From contig NZ_CP048711.1 in assembly GCF_010669285.1 (NCBI RefSeq), positions 3,410,001-3,474,000 on the forward strand: a stretch of DNA of 64,000 bases, written 5' to 3'. Of the stretch, positions 8,219 to 17,310 are shown one piece after another (position 1 is the stretch's first letter; each line of letters starts with the position of its first letter). The notes below the pieces were generated by a model. It searched no databases and was not told the origin of the DNA. It saw nothing but the letters and a program-made list of their open reading frames with translations. This DNA is from Kineobactrum salinum (GTDB lineage Bacteria; Pseudomonadota; Gammaproteobacteria; Pseudomonadales; Halieaceae). The translations under genes and the position numbers were made by a program.

Positions 8219-8500
8219 GGAAGGTGCGCTTCCTTCGTCAGCGCACCCTATGGAGTTCTGCGCTTATGGAATGAGACCGTCCCACTGCCGGTGGTCATCA
8301 GAGATTCGCGCGGGCTCACAGCCGCATAGGGTGCGTTGAGGCACGAAACGCACCGGGTATGGCTCGGAGCGATTGTGGTGAGAGGTGGTGCCGCTGGGCG
8401 TGTTCTTTGTCGGCATGGCTTGTAAGTCAAGCGAAAACCGGCCCATCCCCGCTAATTGGATAGAGCCCCGGGATCTTCGATGAAGAGGTGGTGCCCATGC
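8219..8500. repeat. Gene-free stretch with inverted repeats
   Basis: No gene is seen. GCGCACCCTATG (8241-8252) is repeated inverted as CATAGGGTGCG at 8325-8335. A nested hairpin at about 8330-8354 has GGTGCGTT and AACGCACC arms. The pair could be the end of a decayed mobile element or a terminator region for the DUF899 gene. No transposase sequence accompanies it. Confidence 0.45.
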
Positions 8501-8584
8501 TTGAGATTTTGGAAGCTTTTGATTTAAAAAGGAAAATATGGTAGCTACGGGTAGACTTGAACCACCGACCTCAGCATTATGAAT
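8501..8584 (+). repeat. Left copy of the 84-bp direct repeat (putative attL)
   Basis: These 84 bases match 42349-42432 without gaps, with six mismatches. The right-hand 46 bases (8539-8584) correspond, in minus orientation, to the 3' half of tRNA-Met from the anticodon loop to CCA. The left-hand 38 bases correspond to the T-rich sequence just downstream of the tRNA. A partial tRNA copy far from the intact tRNA is the classic mark of site-specific integration at a tRNA gene. Confidence 0.8.
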
Positions 8585-8884
8585 TTGGCTGGATATTTTT
8601 AACTGATTGATTTTATTAACTTAAATACGAACACCCACAGCGAATTTCCCGCACAGAGCACAACAAATCAGAGTAAGTCCCGCAAATCTCCCGCAGGTTC
8701 CGTCCTGGTTTTTCTGGCGCACGATCAATGCGCCTCTTCATATGTCGCGATCTACTAATCGAGACGTATAGAGTGAGCCAACGCCAAGTTAGATGTTCAC
8801 AAAAAGTCGTTGTTCAATATTAATGAACATAGTATATTCATGAACAGCCGCTCATCATCTGAATTTTAGGATGCGCTTAACTCC
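8585..8884. other. Island left end with TCCCGCA repeats, no gene
   Basis: AT-rich and without a credible reading frame. TCCCGCA occurs at 8647, 8678 and 8689. The 18 bases 8678-8695 recur exactly at 42302-42319, inside the 3' end of the integrase gene. They could be recombinase arm-type sites, or a remnant of another integrase 3' end. The region just before 8885 should hold the promoter of the AbiE operon. Confidence 0.5.
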
Positions 8885-9925
8885 ATGAACCGACTGGAAA
8901 TGGAATACGACATACTGTACGGAGCTATCAACGCTCTACGTACGGAAACTGCGCTGCAGCTCGATGTTGTTGAGGTTGACGTGCGCAAGGGTAACAGGCA
9001 TATCGATGCGATTCTGCAGATGCCTGGCAACGGTACCCAATTGCTGGCCGAAATCAAAAAGTGGGCAACGCATATCAACATTGGAGCAGTGATTAACCAG
9101 CTCCAACAGCTTGCCACTCCTGATGCAGGCCTTCTCATCGCAGATTACGTTAACCCGAACATGGCTGAAAAGTTGAGGGAGGCCGGTATTCAATATATTG
9201 ATGTGGCGGGTAATGCCTACCTCAACCAGGCACCGGTCTATATCCATATCAAAGGGAACAAACCGGAGTTGCGGGTTGGGACCAGAACAAAAACCGGTAA
9301 AGCATTTCAGCCCGCCGGGATGAAGATCGTGTATGCGTTCTTGCAAGACCGTGAGCTAATCAATGCGCCTTACCGTGAGATAGCCGAACAGGCTCAGGTG
9401 GCTCTGGGTACAGTCGGCTGGGTTATTCGTGACTTGCTCGAACAAGGTATGCTTGTTGAGGACATCAAAGGCACCCGACGGCAGATAGCTGACTACGACC
9501 AATTGTTGGACAAATGGGTGGAGGCGTATCCACACAAACTAAAAGAAAAGCATCGTCTGGGAACCTTTACGACGGATACTCCTGATTGGTGGCAAGGCGT
9601 CCATCCAGAGGAATTTCAGGCTGCCTGGGGAGGGGAGGTGGCCGCTGGCGAATATACAGGCTACCTGAACGCAAAAGACGCGGTGGTGTACATCGGCAAA
9701 GCACGGATGGCTGATTTCCTGAAGCACGCCCGGCTGAAGAAAGCCAAGCCAGATGAAAAGGCGGGTCCCAAGATAGACTTGATTGAACCCTTCTGGAAAC
9801 AGAAGACCGGGACGGTACGCCCAGGGCTGGTACATCCGCTCATCGTGTATGCAGACCTGGTGGCGACCGGCGACCCGCGTAATCTTGATACGGCTAAAAG
9901 GCTTCGTGAAAAATACCTTCGTTAA
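8885..9925 (+). CDS. AbiEi-family type IV antitoxin with a nuclease-like N-terminus
   Basis: A 346-residue protein of the AbiEi family, the DNA-binding antitoxin/repressor half of AbiE type IV toxin-antitoxin phage-defence systems. The N-terminal 100 residues contain HIDAIL followed by LLAEIKKW, an arrangement like the D...ExK of PD-(D/E)XK nucleases. Then come the VAGNAYLNQAPVYI segment, a winged-helix region (REIAEQAQVALGTVGWVIRDL) and a C-terminal domain. It overlaps the toxin gene by 20 bases, consistent with a two-gene operon. A decayed second copy lies at 13721-14601. Whether the nuclease-like motif is catalytic cannot be judged here. Confidence 0.8.
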   Translation: MNRLEMEYDILYGAINALRTETALQLDVVEVDVRKGNRHIDAILQMPGNGTQLLAEIKKWATHINIGAVINQLQQLATPDAGLLIADYVNPNMAEKLREAGIQYIDVAGNAYLNQAPVYIHIKGNKPELRVGTRTKTGKAFQPAGMKIVYAFLQDRELINAPYREIAEQAQVALGTVGWVIRDLLEQGMLVEDIKGTRRQIADYDQLLDKWVEAYPHKLKEKHRLGTFTTDTPDWWQGVHPEEFQAAWGGEVAAGEYTGYLNAKDAVVYIGKARMADFLKHARLKKAKPDEKAGPKIDLIEPFWKQKTGTVRPGLVHPLIVYADLVATGDPRNLDTAKRLREKYLR

Positions 9926-10775
9926 TATTGCTGGGAAATTGCCACGAGGCCTGGTGGAGCTGTATAGCGATATGCGCGAGGTCGCGGATAGTCTGGGTAT
10001 CGAATTCCTGGTGGTTGGCGCGATGGCTCGGGATTTGGTGCTTGTTCACGGCTTCGGCTCAACAATAGAACGTGGCACCCGGGATGTGGATTTTGGCATT
10101 AACGTAGCCAGCTGGCAGGATTTCAATACACTGAAGGAAAAATTGATCGAGCATGGCTTCACGGAAGACAGACAAAAACCTCATAGCCTGACCCGTAATG
10201 ACTCCGAGGGCTTACCCTGGGAAATTGATATCGTACCTTTTGGCAATATCACTGGGGATAACAGCACCGTGAGCTGGCCGCCTGATCAGACTTTCGTAAT
10301 GTCTGTACTCGGATTCACTGAAGCCATGGAAAGTGCATTTACCGTGCATTTTAGCGAAAACTCTGATGCGACTATTCTTGTCGCCTCCCCGGCGGGCCTG
10401 GCTATTCTCAAGTTGGTGGCCTGGGTCGATCGGGAGATAGAGGTCAAGCCAAAGGACGCCATGGACTTGAGCTATCTAATCGAAAGCTATACCAAAATCC
10501 CGGAAATTCTTGCGGCAACTTATGAAGAGGGCTGCATGGAAGCTCAGGATTGGGATGAAGTGAAAGCCAGCGCCATGAAGCTCGGTCGAGACGCGGGAGC
10601 GCTAGCGCTCCCGGAAACCAAAGTGTTCTTGCAGGATCAATTATTCGGTAGGGCGCCGGAAGTGGAACAATTCTCACGGCACATGCAGAGATCACGCGAT
10701 ATTAGCCTGTCTGATTCTGCTGAGCTCCTGGAAATTTTTGCAGGGTCATTTTTGCAGCAAGAGACACCTCAATAA
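9906..10775 (+). CDS. AbiEii-like nucleotidyltransferase toxin
   Basis: A 289-residue nucleotidyltransferase-fold protein of the AbiEii/AbiGii toxin group. Near the N-terminus it has FLVVGAMARDLVL and then RGTRDVDFGI, fitting the G-x-D-x-D-like active site of the superfamily, and WEIDIVPFG further on. I place the start at the GTG at 9906, inside the end of the AbiEi gene. An in-frame ATG at 9783 would extend it deep into AbiEi, and the next methionine (about 9972) would cut the first helix. AbiEii-type toxins transfer nucleotides to RNA and slow growth; that is family knowledge. Confidence 0.8.
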   Translation: MKNTFVNIAGKLPRGLVELYSDMREVADSLGIEFLVVGAMARDLVLVHGFGSTIERGTRDVDFGINVASWQDFNTLKEKLIEHGFTEDRQKPHSLTRNDSEGLPWEIDIVPFGNITGDNSTVSWPPDQTFVMSVLGFTEAMESAFTVHFSENSDATILVASPAGLAILKLVAWVDREIEVKPKDAMDLSYLIESYTKIPEILAATYEEGCMEAQDWDEVKASAMKLGRDAGALALPETKVFLQDQLFGRAPEVEQFSRHMQRSRDISLSDSAELLEIFAGSFLQQETPQ

Positions 10776-10980
10776 TGTTCGCACCCAACGAAACCAATTA
10801 CTTGGCCTGACCAGTTAACCAGGTGCGGAGGAAGTTGGGCAGCAAAGGGATAGCAACGCTAAACAAATCGATGGCAGGGATTTTTCTTCTGGATGTTACG
10901 GAATGCGAACTGCAGCACATGTCCTTCCTCGCCCATTAATGGGAGTGTGTGTAGAATACTTTGGGGCCGCTTTCGACCGA
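10776..10980. other. Spacer between the AbiE pair and the insertion sequence
   Basis: About 200 bases with no reading frame of note. The IS1182-family element begins at about 10981, so any terminator of the AbiE operon would lie here. I see no strong hairpin with a T-run. Confidence 0.4.
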
Positions 10981-12577
10981 GGCTGTGTGAAAAGTCCTAT
11001 GTTATAATTAACCGTCCGTCTAAGGGATTGGGGGAGCGCGTAGATGAGTGGATTCATTCGCGGTGAAAGTCGACAGCAGTCGGCTTTATTTCCTGAAAGT
11101 CTCGACGACTATATTTCCGAAGATAATCCCGCCAGGCTTCTGGATATATTTGTGGATTCTCTAGACCTCGGCGCATTGGGTTTTGATCGAGTTAAACCAG
11201 CCCCTACGGGGCGTCCGGCATATCACCCCTCGATTCTCCTTAAAATCTACATCTATGGTTACTTGAACCGTATTCAGTCGAGTCGACGCCTTGAACGGGA
11301 GACCCAACGCAATATCGAATTGATTTGGCTGACAGGCCGTTTAAGTCCAGATTTCAAAACGATCGCCGATTTCAGAAAAGATAATGGCGGAGCAATTCGC
11401 AAGACGTGTAGTCAGTTTGTCATTCTTTGCCGTCAGCTCGAACTATTTGAGCACTCGACTCTGGTTATAGATGGCAGTAAGTTCAAGGCAGTCAATAGTC
11501 GAGATCGAAACTACACGCCTGGAAAGCTAAAGGCTCGCATTGCCCAGACTGAAGAGCGTGTTGTCCGCTATCTTGACGAACTTGATCGGGCCGACCGGCA
11601 GCCTGACTCATTACCTCAGGCGCGCATTACACACTTAAAGGAGCGTCTGGAGGCCGCAAAAGGGCTGTTGAAACGGCTGGATTCCCTCAGCGAGATTATT
11701 GAACAGTCGCCCGATCACCAGGTTTCCCTGACAGACCCGGACGCCCGCTCTATGGCAACCAGTGGAAAAGGCACTGGAATTGTAGGGTACAACGTGCAGG
11801 CAGTCGTGGATGCGAAGCACCACATCATCGTAGCTCACGAAGTGACAAACCTGGGTCACGATCGATCTCAGCTGGGTAATATGGCCAGACAAGGGAAGCA
11901 GGCTGTAGCCAGGGACGAAGTCACTGTCTTTGCAGATCGTGGTTATTACAGCGGCGTAGAAGTACTTGAGTGCGACAAGGAAAATATTACCGCGCTAGTT
12001 CCAAAGGTAATCACGTCAAATAGTAGGGCAGCAGGGCGTTTCGACAAACGGGACTTCGTCTATGTCGCCGAAGTAGATGAATACGAATGTCCAGCCGGCA
12101 AGAGAGCGAAATATCGATTCCGCTCTGAGGAAAAAGGTTTGGACATCCGACTCTATTGGTCCTCTGATTGTCCGGCCTGCCCAATCCGCGAAAAATGCAC
12201 GACGTCCAGCTATCGACGAATTCGCCGGTGGGAACACGAGGCGGTGATGGACCAGATGCAAACTCGGTTAGATAATCTACCTGAAGCAGCAAGGATACGG
12301 CGACAAACTGTTGAGCACCCATTTGGAACACTAAAAGCGTGGATGGGTGCGACGCATTTTTTGACTAGAACGCTACCAAAGGTGAGTACCGAAATGAGCT
12401 TGCATGTATTGGCCTACAATATGAAGCGTATGTTGAGCATTTTCGGTACGCAGCGATTGGTGCAGGCGATCCAGACCTGAAAACCTGGCCGCTTTATTCT
12501 TGAGAAAATAATCGGGTCGATTGGCTAGGATTTGAGATCGGTAATGAGTCAACTTTTTGGTGGGTTTTCACACAGGC
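10981..12577 (+). mobile_element. IS1182-family insertion sequence
   Basis: The element has one transposase gene. Its ends are marked by a short inverted repeat: GCTGTGTGAAAA at 10982-10993 and TTTTCACACAGG at 12565-12576. The total length of about 1.6 kb fits the family. I could not define target duplications with certainty. It separates the AbiE pair from the truncated SIR2 gene. Confidence 0.75.
11044..12480 (+). CDS. IS1182-family DDE transposase
   Basis: A 478-residue transposase with a typical IS1182 N-terminal domain (FPESLDDYISEDNPARLLD; YHPSILLKIYIYGYL). The catalytic DDE region has STLVIDGSKFKAVNS, HHIIVAHEVTNLGHD, VFADRGYYSG and, near the C-terminus, QTVEHPFGTLKAWMG. It is full length and without frameshift, so the element may be active. 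gggggag precedes the ATG. Confidence 0.92.
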   Translation: MSGFIRGESRQQSALFPESLDDYISEDNPARLLDIFVDSLDLGALGFDRVKPAPTGRPAYHPSILLKIYIYGYLNRIQSSRRLERETQRNIELIWLTGRLSPDFKTIADFRKDNGGAIRKTCSQFVILCRQLELFEHSTLVIDGSKFKAVNSRDRNYTPGKLKARIAQTEERVVRYLDELDRADRQPDSLPQARITHLKERLEAAKGLLKRLDSLSEIIEQSPDHQVSLTDPDARSMATSGKGTGIVGYNVQAVVDAKHHIIVAHEVTNLGHDRSQLGNMARQGKQAVARDEVTVFADRGYYSGVEVLECDKENITALVPKVITSNSRAAGRFDKRDFVYVAEVDEYECPAGKRAKYRFRSEEKGLDIRLYWSSDCPACPIREKCTTSSYRRIRRWEHEAVMDQMQTRLDNLPEAARIRRQTVEHPFGTLKAWMGATHFLTRTLPKVSTEMSLHVLAYNMKRMLSIFGTQRLVQAIQT

Positions 12578-12690
12578 TGGACCCAAAGTGGAAATTAGAG
12601 ATTTGCTAATACTAATAAATTGGAGCATCCAAATCGACTCAGTAGCCACTGACCACGCGACGTTTTTGAACGAGGTGTAAAAATAGTGAT

Positions 12691-13611
12691 ATGAAATTCT
12701 TGAAGGGACGCCGTGACGAATTCGAAAAGCTCAGGGACGAAAGTCCATGGGAAGACAAAGCGGATATCATCCAGCGGCAGATGGCGGAAGTCTTTGGGGC
12801 CAAGAATCTATCTTTCTTAATGGGATCTGGTTGTTCTTCACTGAGAAATGGCGACGATGAGCTAGGAATTTCGACGATGAAATTTCTGGCAGAAGAATTT
12901 CAGTCGCTGCTCGCCACGGAGCCCGCCGATGATGGAGGAGAGGCCTTTGTCAGCCCTGCGCAAAAGGCTGAACTCAATAACAAACTTGGTATTGACCTTT
13001 CCGCCGATGACGTGAAGGGTAATATTGAGCAGATGATGGAGGTTCTCATCAATGCCCACCAATTCTGCAAAGCAAGTAAAAAGGGCGAACTGAGTTCGGT
13101 TCTCACTCTGATTGATCAGATAATTGCAGGTATTAAAGAGTTCGTTCTGTTCAAGTGCACTACAGGCCCCTTTTCCAATGGCGATGAAAGCGTTGTCACG
13201 CACTATCAGCGTTTTTACCAGTCCCTGGCGACGCGTTCGCGCGGTCTTGCGCCGCCCTGGGTGTTCACGACCAATTACGATCTTTTCAATGAACGTGCCA
13301 TGGATCGCTCAGGCATTCCATACTCCAATGGCTTCTCAGGAACCGTAGAGCGCAAGTTCAATCCTGCCACCTACAGATTTGCACTGGCAGAACAGTTGGA
13401 CATTACCTCGCGTCGTTGGGCTGCTGTTGATGGATTTGTACACTTCTGCAAGTTACACGGCTCCGTCAATTGGACTGAAGAGGAAAAAGGTATCTTCCCC
13501 ATCCGAGAATCGCACACACCGCTTGATCCATCGTTAATTGCTCGTGAGTCAGGTTTGACGCAGTGCTCATCGCAAACCAAATGTGTCTTGATCGGATTTT
13601 GCGAGCGGTAA
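12691..13611 (+). CDS. SIR2-domain defence protein, 3' truncated
   Basis: A 306-residue protein with a SIR2-like NAD-hydrolysing fold. Supporting motifs are NLSFLMGSGCSS (glycine-rich NAD loop), FTTNYDLFNERAM and FCKLHGSVNW. SIR2 proteins of this kind work in anti-phage systems, often with a HerA-type ATPase or a further C-terminal domain. Similarity appears to end near residue 290 (IRESHTPLDPSLI), and the last residues look out of frame. No ATPase follows; the next sequence is a decayed AbiEi copy. I read the gene as cut at its 3' end by a rearrangement and probably inactive. Confidence 0.7.
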   Translation: MKFLKGRRDEFEKLRDESPWEDKADIIQRQMAEVFGAKNLSFLMGSGCSSLRNGDDELGISTMKFLAEEFQSLLATEPADDGGEAFVSPAQKAELNNKLGIDLSADDVKGNIEQMMEVLINAHQFCKASKKGELSSVLTLIDQIIAGIKEFVLFKCTTGPFSNGDESVVTHYQRFYQSLATRSRGLAPPWVFTTNYDLFNERAMDRSGIPYSNGFSGTVERKFNPATYRFALAEQLDITSRRWAAVDGFVHFCKLHGSVNWTEEEKGIFPIRESHTPLDPSLIARESGLTQCSSQTKCVLIGFCER

Positions 13612-13720
13612 TCGTAGAGGTAGGTGTTACTGGCCTTGCGGCCGGCCCGACGTTCAAACGAAGCGGCCATTTTCTCCATTTCATATTCGTGAGACCCAAG
13701 ATAGTCAAGAGGCAGGGGGA

Positions 13721-14601
13721 CTGGTGGCCGAAATCAAAGTTTGGCCACGGATACCGACATTGGGTCAGTCAAAAGCCAGCTGCAACAGCTTGCTACTCCT
13801 GGTGCGGGCCTTCTAACCGCAGATTACGTCAACCCGAACATGGCTGATAAGTTGAGGGAGACCGGTATTCAATATTTTGATGTGACTGGCATTGCCTACC
13901 TCAACCAGCCCCCGATTTATATCCATATCAAAGCTAACAAGCCGGAGCTAAGGGTTGGGACCAGAACAAAAGCCGGTGAAGCATTCCAGCCCGCTGGGAT
14001 GAAGATCGTGTACGCGTTCTTGCAAGACCGCGAGGTGATCAATGTACTATACCGTGAGATAGCCGAACTGATTCAGGTGGCACTGGGTGCCCTTGGCGAG
14101 GTTTTTCGTGACTTGCTTGAACAAGGCATTCTGGTCGAAGAGATCAACGGCGCAAGGCGGATAGCCGACTACGTCCAACTGTTGGACAAATGGGTGGACG
14201 CGTATCCACCCAAGTTAGGAAACAAGCGGCGTTTGGGGATCTGCACGACCGATTATCCTGATTGGTGGCAAGGCATTCGGCCAGAGGAATTTGAGGCTGT
14301 CTGGGGACGTGAGGTGGCCGCTGTCGAATATACCGGTTAACTGAACGCAAAAGACGCAGTGGTATACATTGGCAAAGTACGGACGTCTTATTTCCTGAAG
14401 CACGCCCAGCTTAAGACAGCCAAACCAGATAAAAGGATGGGTCTCAAGCTAGACTTGATTAAACCCTTCTGGAAACAGAAGACCGAGACTATACGCTCAA
14501 GGCTAGTGCACCCTCTCATCGTGTATGCAGACCTGGTGGCAACCGGCCACCCGCGCAACCTGGATCCGGCCAAAAGGCTTCGTGAAAAGCACCTTCGTTA
14601 A
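13721..14601 (+). pseudogene. Decayed second copy of the AbiEi antitoxin gene
   Basis: The translation matches most of the gene at 8885-9925, starting at the LVAEIK segment, so the first 50 or so codons are missing. There is a frameshift near 13740. A TAA at 14338-14340 replaces the TAC (Tyr) codon of the intact copy (VEYTG stop LNAKDAVVYIGK). The last codons, with the embedded GTG of the toxin gene, survive, but no toxin follows. The copy is diverged, not a recent duplicate. Confidence 0.85.
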
Positions 14602-14852
14602 TATTACTGCAGCCTGAGCTGACTGCGGAAAGTATTCCTGGCTGATCGCTCTCGGTATTCGACGCTGCACGGTGTGGCTTCGAGCGACTAATCTAAACCC
14701 ACCCACATCTCTTGCGACCGGTTGACCAGCCTGCAACACGGTTTGCGGATTCTACGCTTTTATCTTTTTCGAGCCGACGAGGGGATGCAGCTATGCAATG
14801 AAGCCACGAGACTATAACATGCATCCAGTCTGCTTCTTAATATGGTTCGCTC
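14602..14852. other. Spacer before the first nnrS
   Basis: About 250 bases with no gene. It should contain the nnrS promoter; I see no clear FNR, NsrR or sigma-54 motif. It also marks the border between the defence part and the nitrogen-oxide part of the island. Confidence 0.4.
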
Positions 14853-15998
14853 ATGTCTAGGACATCGCAGAAGAGCCAGATTCCGACCCGCACCGATGCT
14901 TGCCGGGTCTTTTTTCCGTTGGCTGCGTTATATGGCGCATTGGCCGGTTCGCTATCCGTCCTGGCCATGACCGGCAGCAGCTGGCCGGCGGGGCTGGTGG
15001 GCACCGGCCATGGGCGGGAGATGTTCTTCGGTTTTGCCCTGGCGCTGGTCAGCGGTTATCTGCTGGGACCGTTATCCCGGCGCTCGCTTCTGGCACTCGC
15101 GGGGCTCTGGTTGGCGGCTCGCGTCGCCGCTGTGGCACTTCCGTCGTCGCTGCCCGGTCAACTGTTGAGTCCGCTCTTTGCCCTGATACTGGGTGCATTG
15201 GTCATTCCCCGTTTCCGACACGCCCGCAAGTGGCGCAACAAAGCTGTCATGCCGCTGCTTGGCGCGATCATCATAATGCCGTTGCTATGGCTTTCGGCTG
15301 TCCGGATGCCACTGGCTGAGCTGGGCGCGCTGCTCTTTGCGTCATTGATGCTATTCATGGGCGGGCGTCTGATTGCGCCGGTCGCCGCCGGTGCCTTTCG
15401 TGAACGCGGCCTGCATCTTGATGCAAGGGTGCAGCCCCGACTCGAGGCATTGATGTTGCTGCTCCTTGGTGCGGCAGTTGTAACGCTCTCAATTCCTGTC
15501 ACCAGGGCCGCGTCCGGTACCTTGATGCTCGTAGCGGGCCTCGTGGCCACTATCCGTCTTCTTCGCTGGTGTCTTTGGCAGTGCCGACGCCCCGACCTCT
15601 GGGCTGCCGGTGTCGGTTACGGCTGGGTGGCTCTGGGCTTGGCCGTGTTCGGGGCAACCCTGCTGCAGGGAACGGGACAACGAACGGCACTGCACCTGGT
15701 GACCGTAGGTGGGTTGGGAACTCTCGCTTCTGTTGTCATGGCTCGCCAGCATTATCAGCGCCAATGGAAGCGTCCGCCTCCGGCTCTGTTGATGCTTGGC
15801 ATGATGCTGTTGATGACGACGGCGACCTTGTCACGGCTGGCAGCAGACATCGTTAGCGGCGTTCGAGTGGAAGCACTCTGGCTGGCAGCTGTGGCCTGGT
15901 CGGTTTCGCTTGTCTGGCTAGCCGCGCATTTGTTACTTGATGTGCCTAATTCGAGGGTGATGGCGACCGCCGGGCCTGAAAGAACGCACCCTGTTTAA
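14853..15998 (+). CDS. nnrS: NnrS-family membrane protein (first copy)
   Basis: A polytopic inner-membrane protein of 381 residues with about twelve hydrophobic segments. Family signatures are WPAGLVGTGHGREMFFGFALA, FMGGRLIAPVAAGAFRERG, and GTGQRTALHLVTVGGLG near the C-terminal third. NnrS is a haem- and copper-containing protein linked to NO stress tolerance and often co-regulated with denitrification genes. A second copy lies at 22696-23847. The two are diverged. The DUF488 gene follows in the same direction. Confidence 0.85.
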   Translation: MSRTSQKSQIPTRTDACRVFFPLAALYGALAGSLSVLAMTGSSWPAGLVGTGHGREMFFGFALALVSGYLLGPLSRRSLLALAGLWLAARVAAVALPSSLPGQLLSPLFALILGALVIPRFRHARKWRNKAVMPLLGAIIIMPLLWLSAVRMPLAELGALLFASLMLFMGGRLIAPVAAGAFRERGLHLDARVQPRLEALMLLLLGAAVVTLSIPVTRAASGTLMLVAGLVATIRLLRWCLWQCRRPDLWAAGVGYGWVALGLAVFGATLLQGTGQRTALHLVTVGGLGTLASVVMARQHYQRQWKRPPPALLMLGMMLLMTTATLSRLAADIVSGVRVEALWLAAVAWSVSLVWLAAHLLLDVPNSRVMATAGPERTHPV

Positions 15999-16039
15999 AA
16001 TGGCTTTTTCAGTGCTATTTCGTTTTAAGGATGTAAGTA

Positions 16040-16462
16040 ATGACTGATCCGATCCAACTTAAGCGTGTCTACGATCCAGTGGAAGACGAAGACGGCGCCC
16101 GGATTCTGGTGGATGGTGTCTGGCCACGCGGCGTGCGCAAGGCGGACCTGCGGTTGGACTGGTGGGCCAGGGAATTGGCGCCGTCGACTGAACTGCGGAA
16201 ATGGTTCGGCCACGACCCTGACCGCTGGGCCGAATTTCGCCGCGGCTACCGCGACGAACTGACCCAAGTGCCCGAGGCGCTGTCGAAGCTACTCGATTAT
16301 TGTCGACAGGGCCCAGTCACCCTGATATTCGCTGCCCGGGACCGCGAGCACAACCAGGCAGTGGCCCTGCGGGAAGTGTTACTGGCGGAGAGGGAAGAGG
16401 ATGAAACCCCAAGTGAGAATGCCTCGCCAGTGTGTTACAACCAATCAGGCTCACAAAAGTAA
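16040..16462 (+). CDS. DUF488 family protein
   Basis: A 140-residue protein of the DUF488 family. The pattern LKRVYDPVEDEDGARILVDG, VWPRGVRK, LRKWFGHDPDRWAEF and LIFAARDREHNQAVAL is characteristic. Biochemical role unknown; members are often found near nitrite/NO genes, as here. It lies 41 bases after nnrS, with ttaaggat before the start, so it may share that transcript. The C-terminal 25 residues are less conserved. Confidence 0.85.
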   Translation: MTDPIQLKRVYDPVEDEDGARILVDGVWPRGVRKADLRLDWWARELAPSTELRKWFGHDPDRWAEFRRGYRDELTQVPEALSKLLDYCRQGPVTLIFAARDREHNQAVALREVLLAEREEDETPSENASPVCYNQSGSQK

Positions 16463-16475
16463 ATGGAGACAGGTC

Positions 16476-16940
16476 ATGATTTTCACGAGCAAGCGATTTT
16501 TCGCCATCGGCGCTTTGTGCCTCAGTTGTTTGGCCCAAGCTGCATCAGCTCAAGACGTCACCGCTGAGTTGCCCCCTGAGGTCCGCTCGTTGCTGCAGAA
16601 GGAAATGTTGCAAATTGATGCGGCCATGAAAGTCATCCATGGCTCTATTGTTCGCGGAGAACACGAAGTCGTCGAGAAACAGGGCAAAGCGATCCATGAC
16701 AGCTTCATTCTGCAGCAATCTATCACCCCGGAAGGGCGCAAGGCGCTGAAGAATGCTGTTCCCGAGGGGTTTCTGCAGCTGGATCAGGGATTCCACGCGC
16801 TGGCTGCCCAGCTATCCGATAGCGGGGGCAGGGAAGACACCGCGGCTCAGCTGAAGATATTCGGGCAACTGACGCAGGCCTGTGTTACCTGCCACAGCCG
16901 TTACGTCAGCGAGCGTTTCGACGGGCTCGATGCACAGTGA
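16476..16940 (+). CDS. Periplasmic cytochrome c'-like protein
   Basis: A 154-residue exported protein. An N-terminal signal peptide (FFAIGALCLSCLAQAASA) precedes a mainly helical domain of about 130 residues. A single haem-binding site CVTCH is close to the C-terminus, as in the cytochrome c'/c556 group. Such proteins can bind NO at a five-coordinate haem, which fits the surrounding genes; NO binding is inference. The ATG at 16476 has ggaga upstream and directly precedes the signal peptide. The reading frame open from 16401 overlaps the DUF488 gene. Confidence 0.7.
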   Translation: MIFTSKRFFAIGALCLSCLAQAASAQDVTAELPPEVRSLLQKEMLQIDAAMKVIHGSIVRGEHEVVEKQGKAIHDSFILQQSITPEGRKALKNAVPEGFLQLDQGFHALAAQLSDSGGREDTAAQLKIFGQLTQACVTCHSRYVSERFDGLDAQ

Positions 16941-16945
16941 GGGCT

Positions 16946-16965
16946 GCCGGGACGCAGATCCCGGC
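16946..16965. terminator. Stem-loop between convergent genes
   Basis: GCCGGGA and TCCCGGC arms enclose a 6-base loop between two convergent genes. There is no T-run, so it may be a weak or factor-dependent terminator. Confidence 0.4.
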
Positions 16966-16992
16966 TATCCCGGCAGACAGTACCGGTCGGAC

Positions 16993-17310
16993 CTATTCGT
17001 CTCGCCAGTAGTCATTGGCTGCTGCTATAGTGCTGAAGTGAACTGCGATCACCTTGGATGCATCAATGAGCGCATCTGGATCCTTTGCATACTGCCTACG
17101 GCCTTGCTTCAGGGCGTCGATATCCGGCTGTGTAGTCTTCACGCCCATGCGGGAAAGCTTTACCGCCAGCTCAAAGCCCTGCTCGGGAGTATCCGTCTGC
17201 AGTGTAGGCAGCCAGCTGTCGGGACGATTGGGCTCGGCAAGCGCGTTTACGGGAAGAATCAGCAGTCCCGCGACCACCATCGAAAGTAGCAGTGTAGATA
17301 CCGATTTCAT
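16993..17310 (-). CDS. Small exported protein of unknown function
   Basis: A 105-residue protein with a clear signal peptide (STLLLSMVVAGLLILPVNALA) and a short helical mature part with GFELAVKLSRMGVKTTQPD and ASKVIAVHFS. I do not recognise the family. It is divergent from the helical protein at 17619, and an NsrR-like palindrome lies in the shared upstream region, so it may belong to the NO regulon. The TTTT-rich aaggag-like sequence upstream supports the start. Confidence 0.6.
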   Translation of the reverse strand: MKSVSTLLLSMVVAGLLILPVNALAEPNRPDSWLPTLQTDTPEQGFELAVKLSRMGVKTTQPDIDALKQGRRQYAKDPDALIDASKVIAVHFSTIAAANDYWRDE

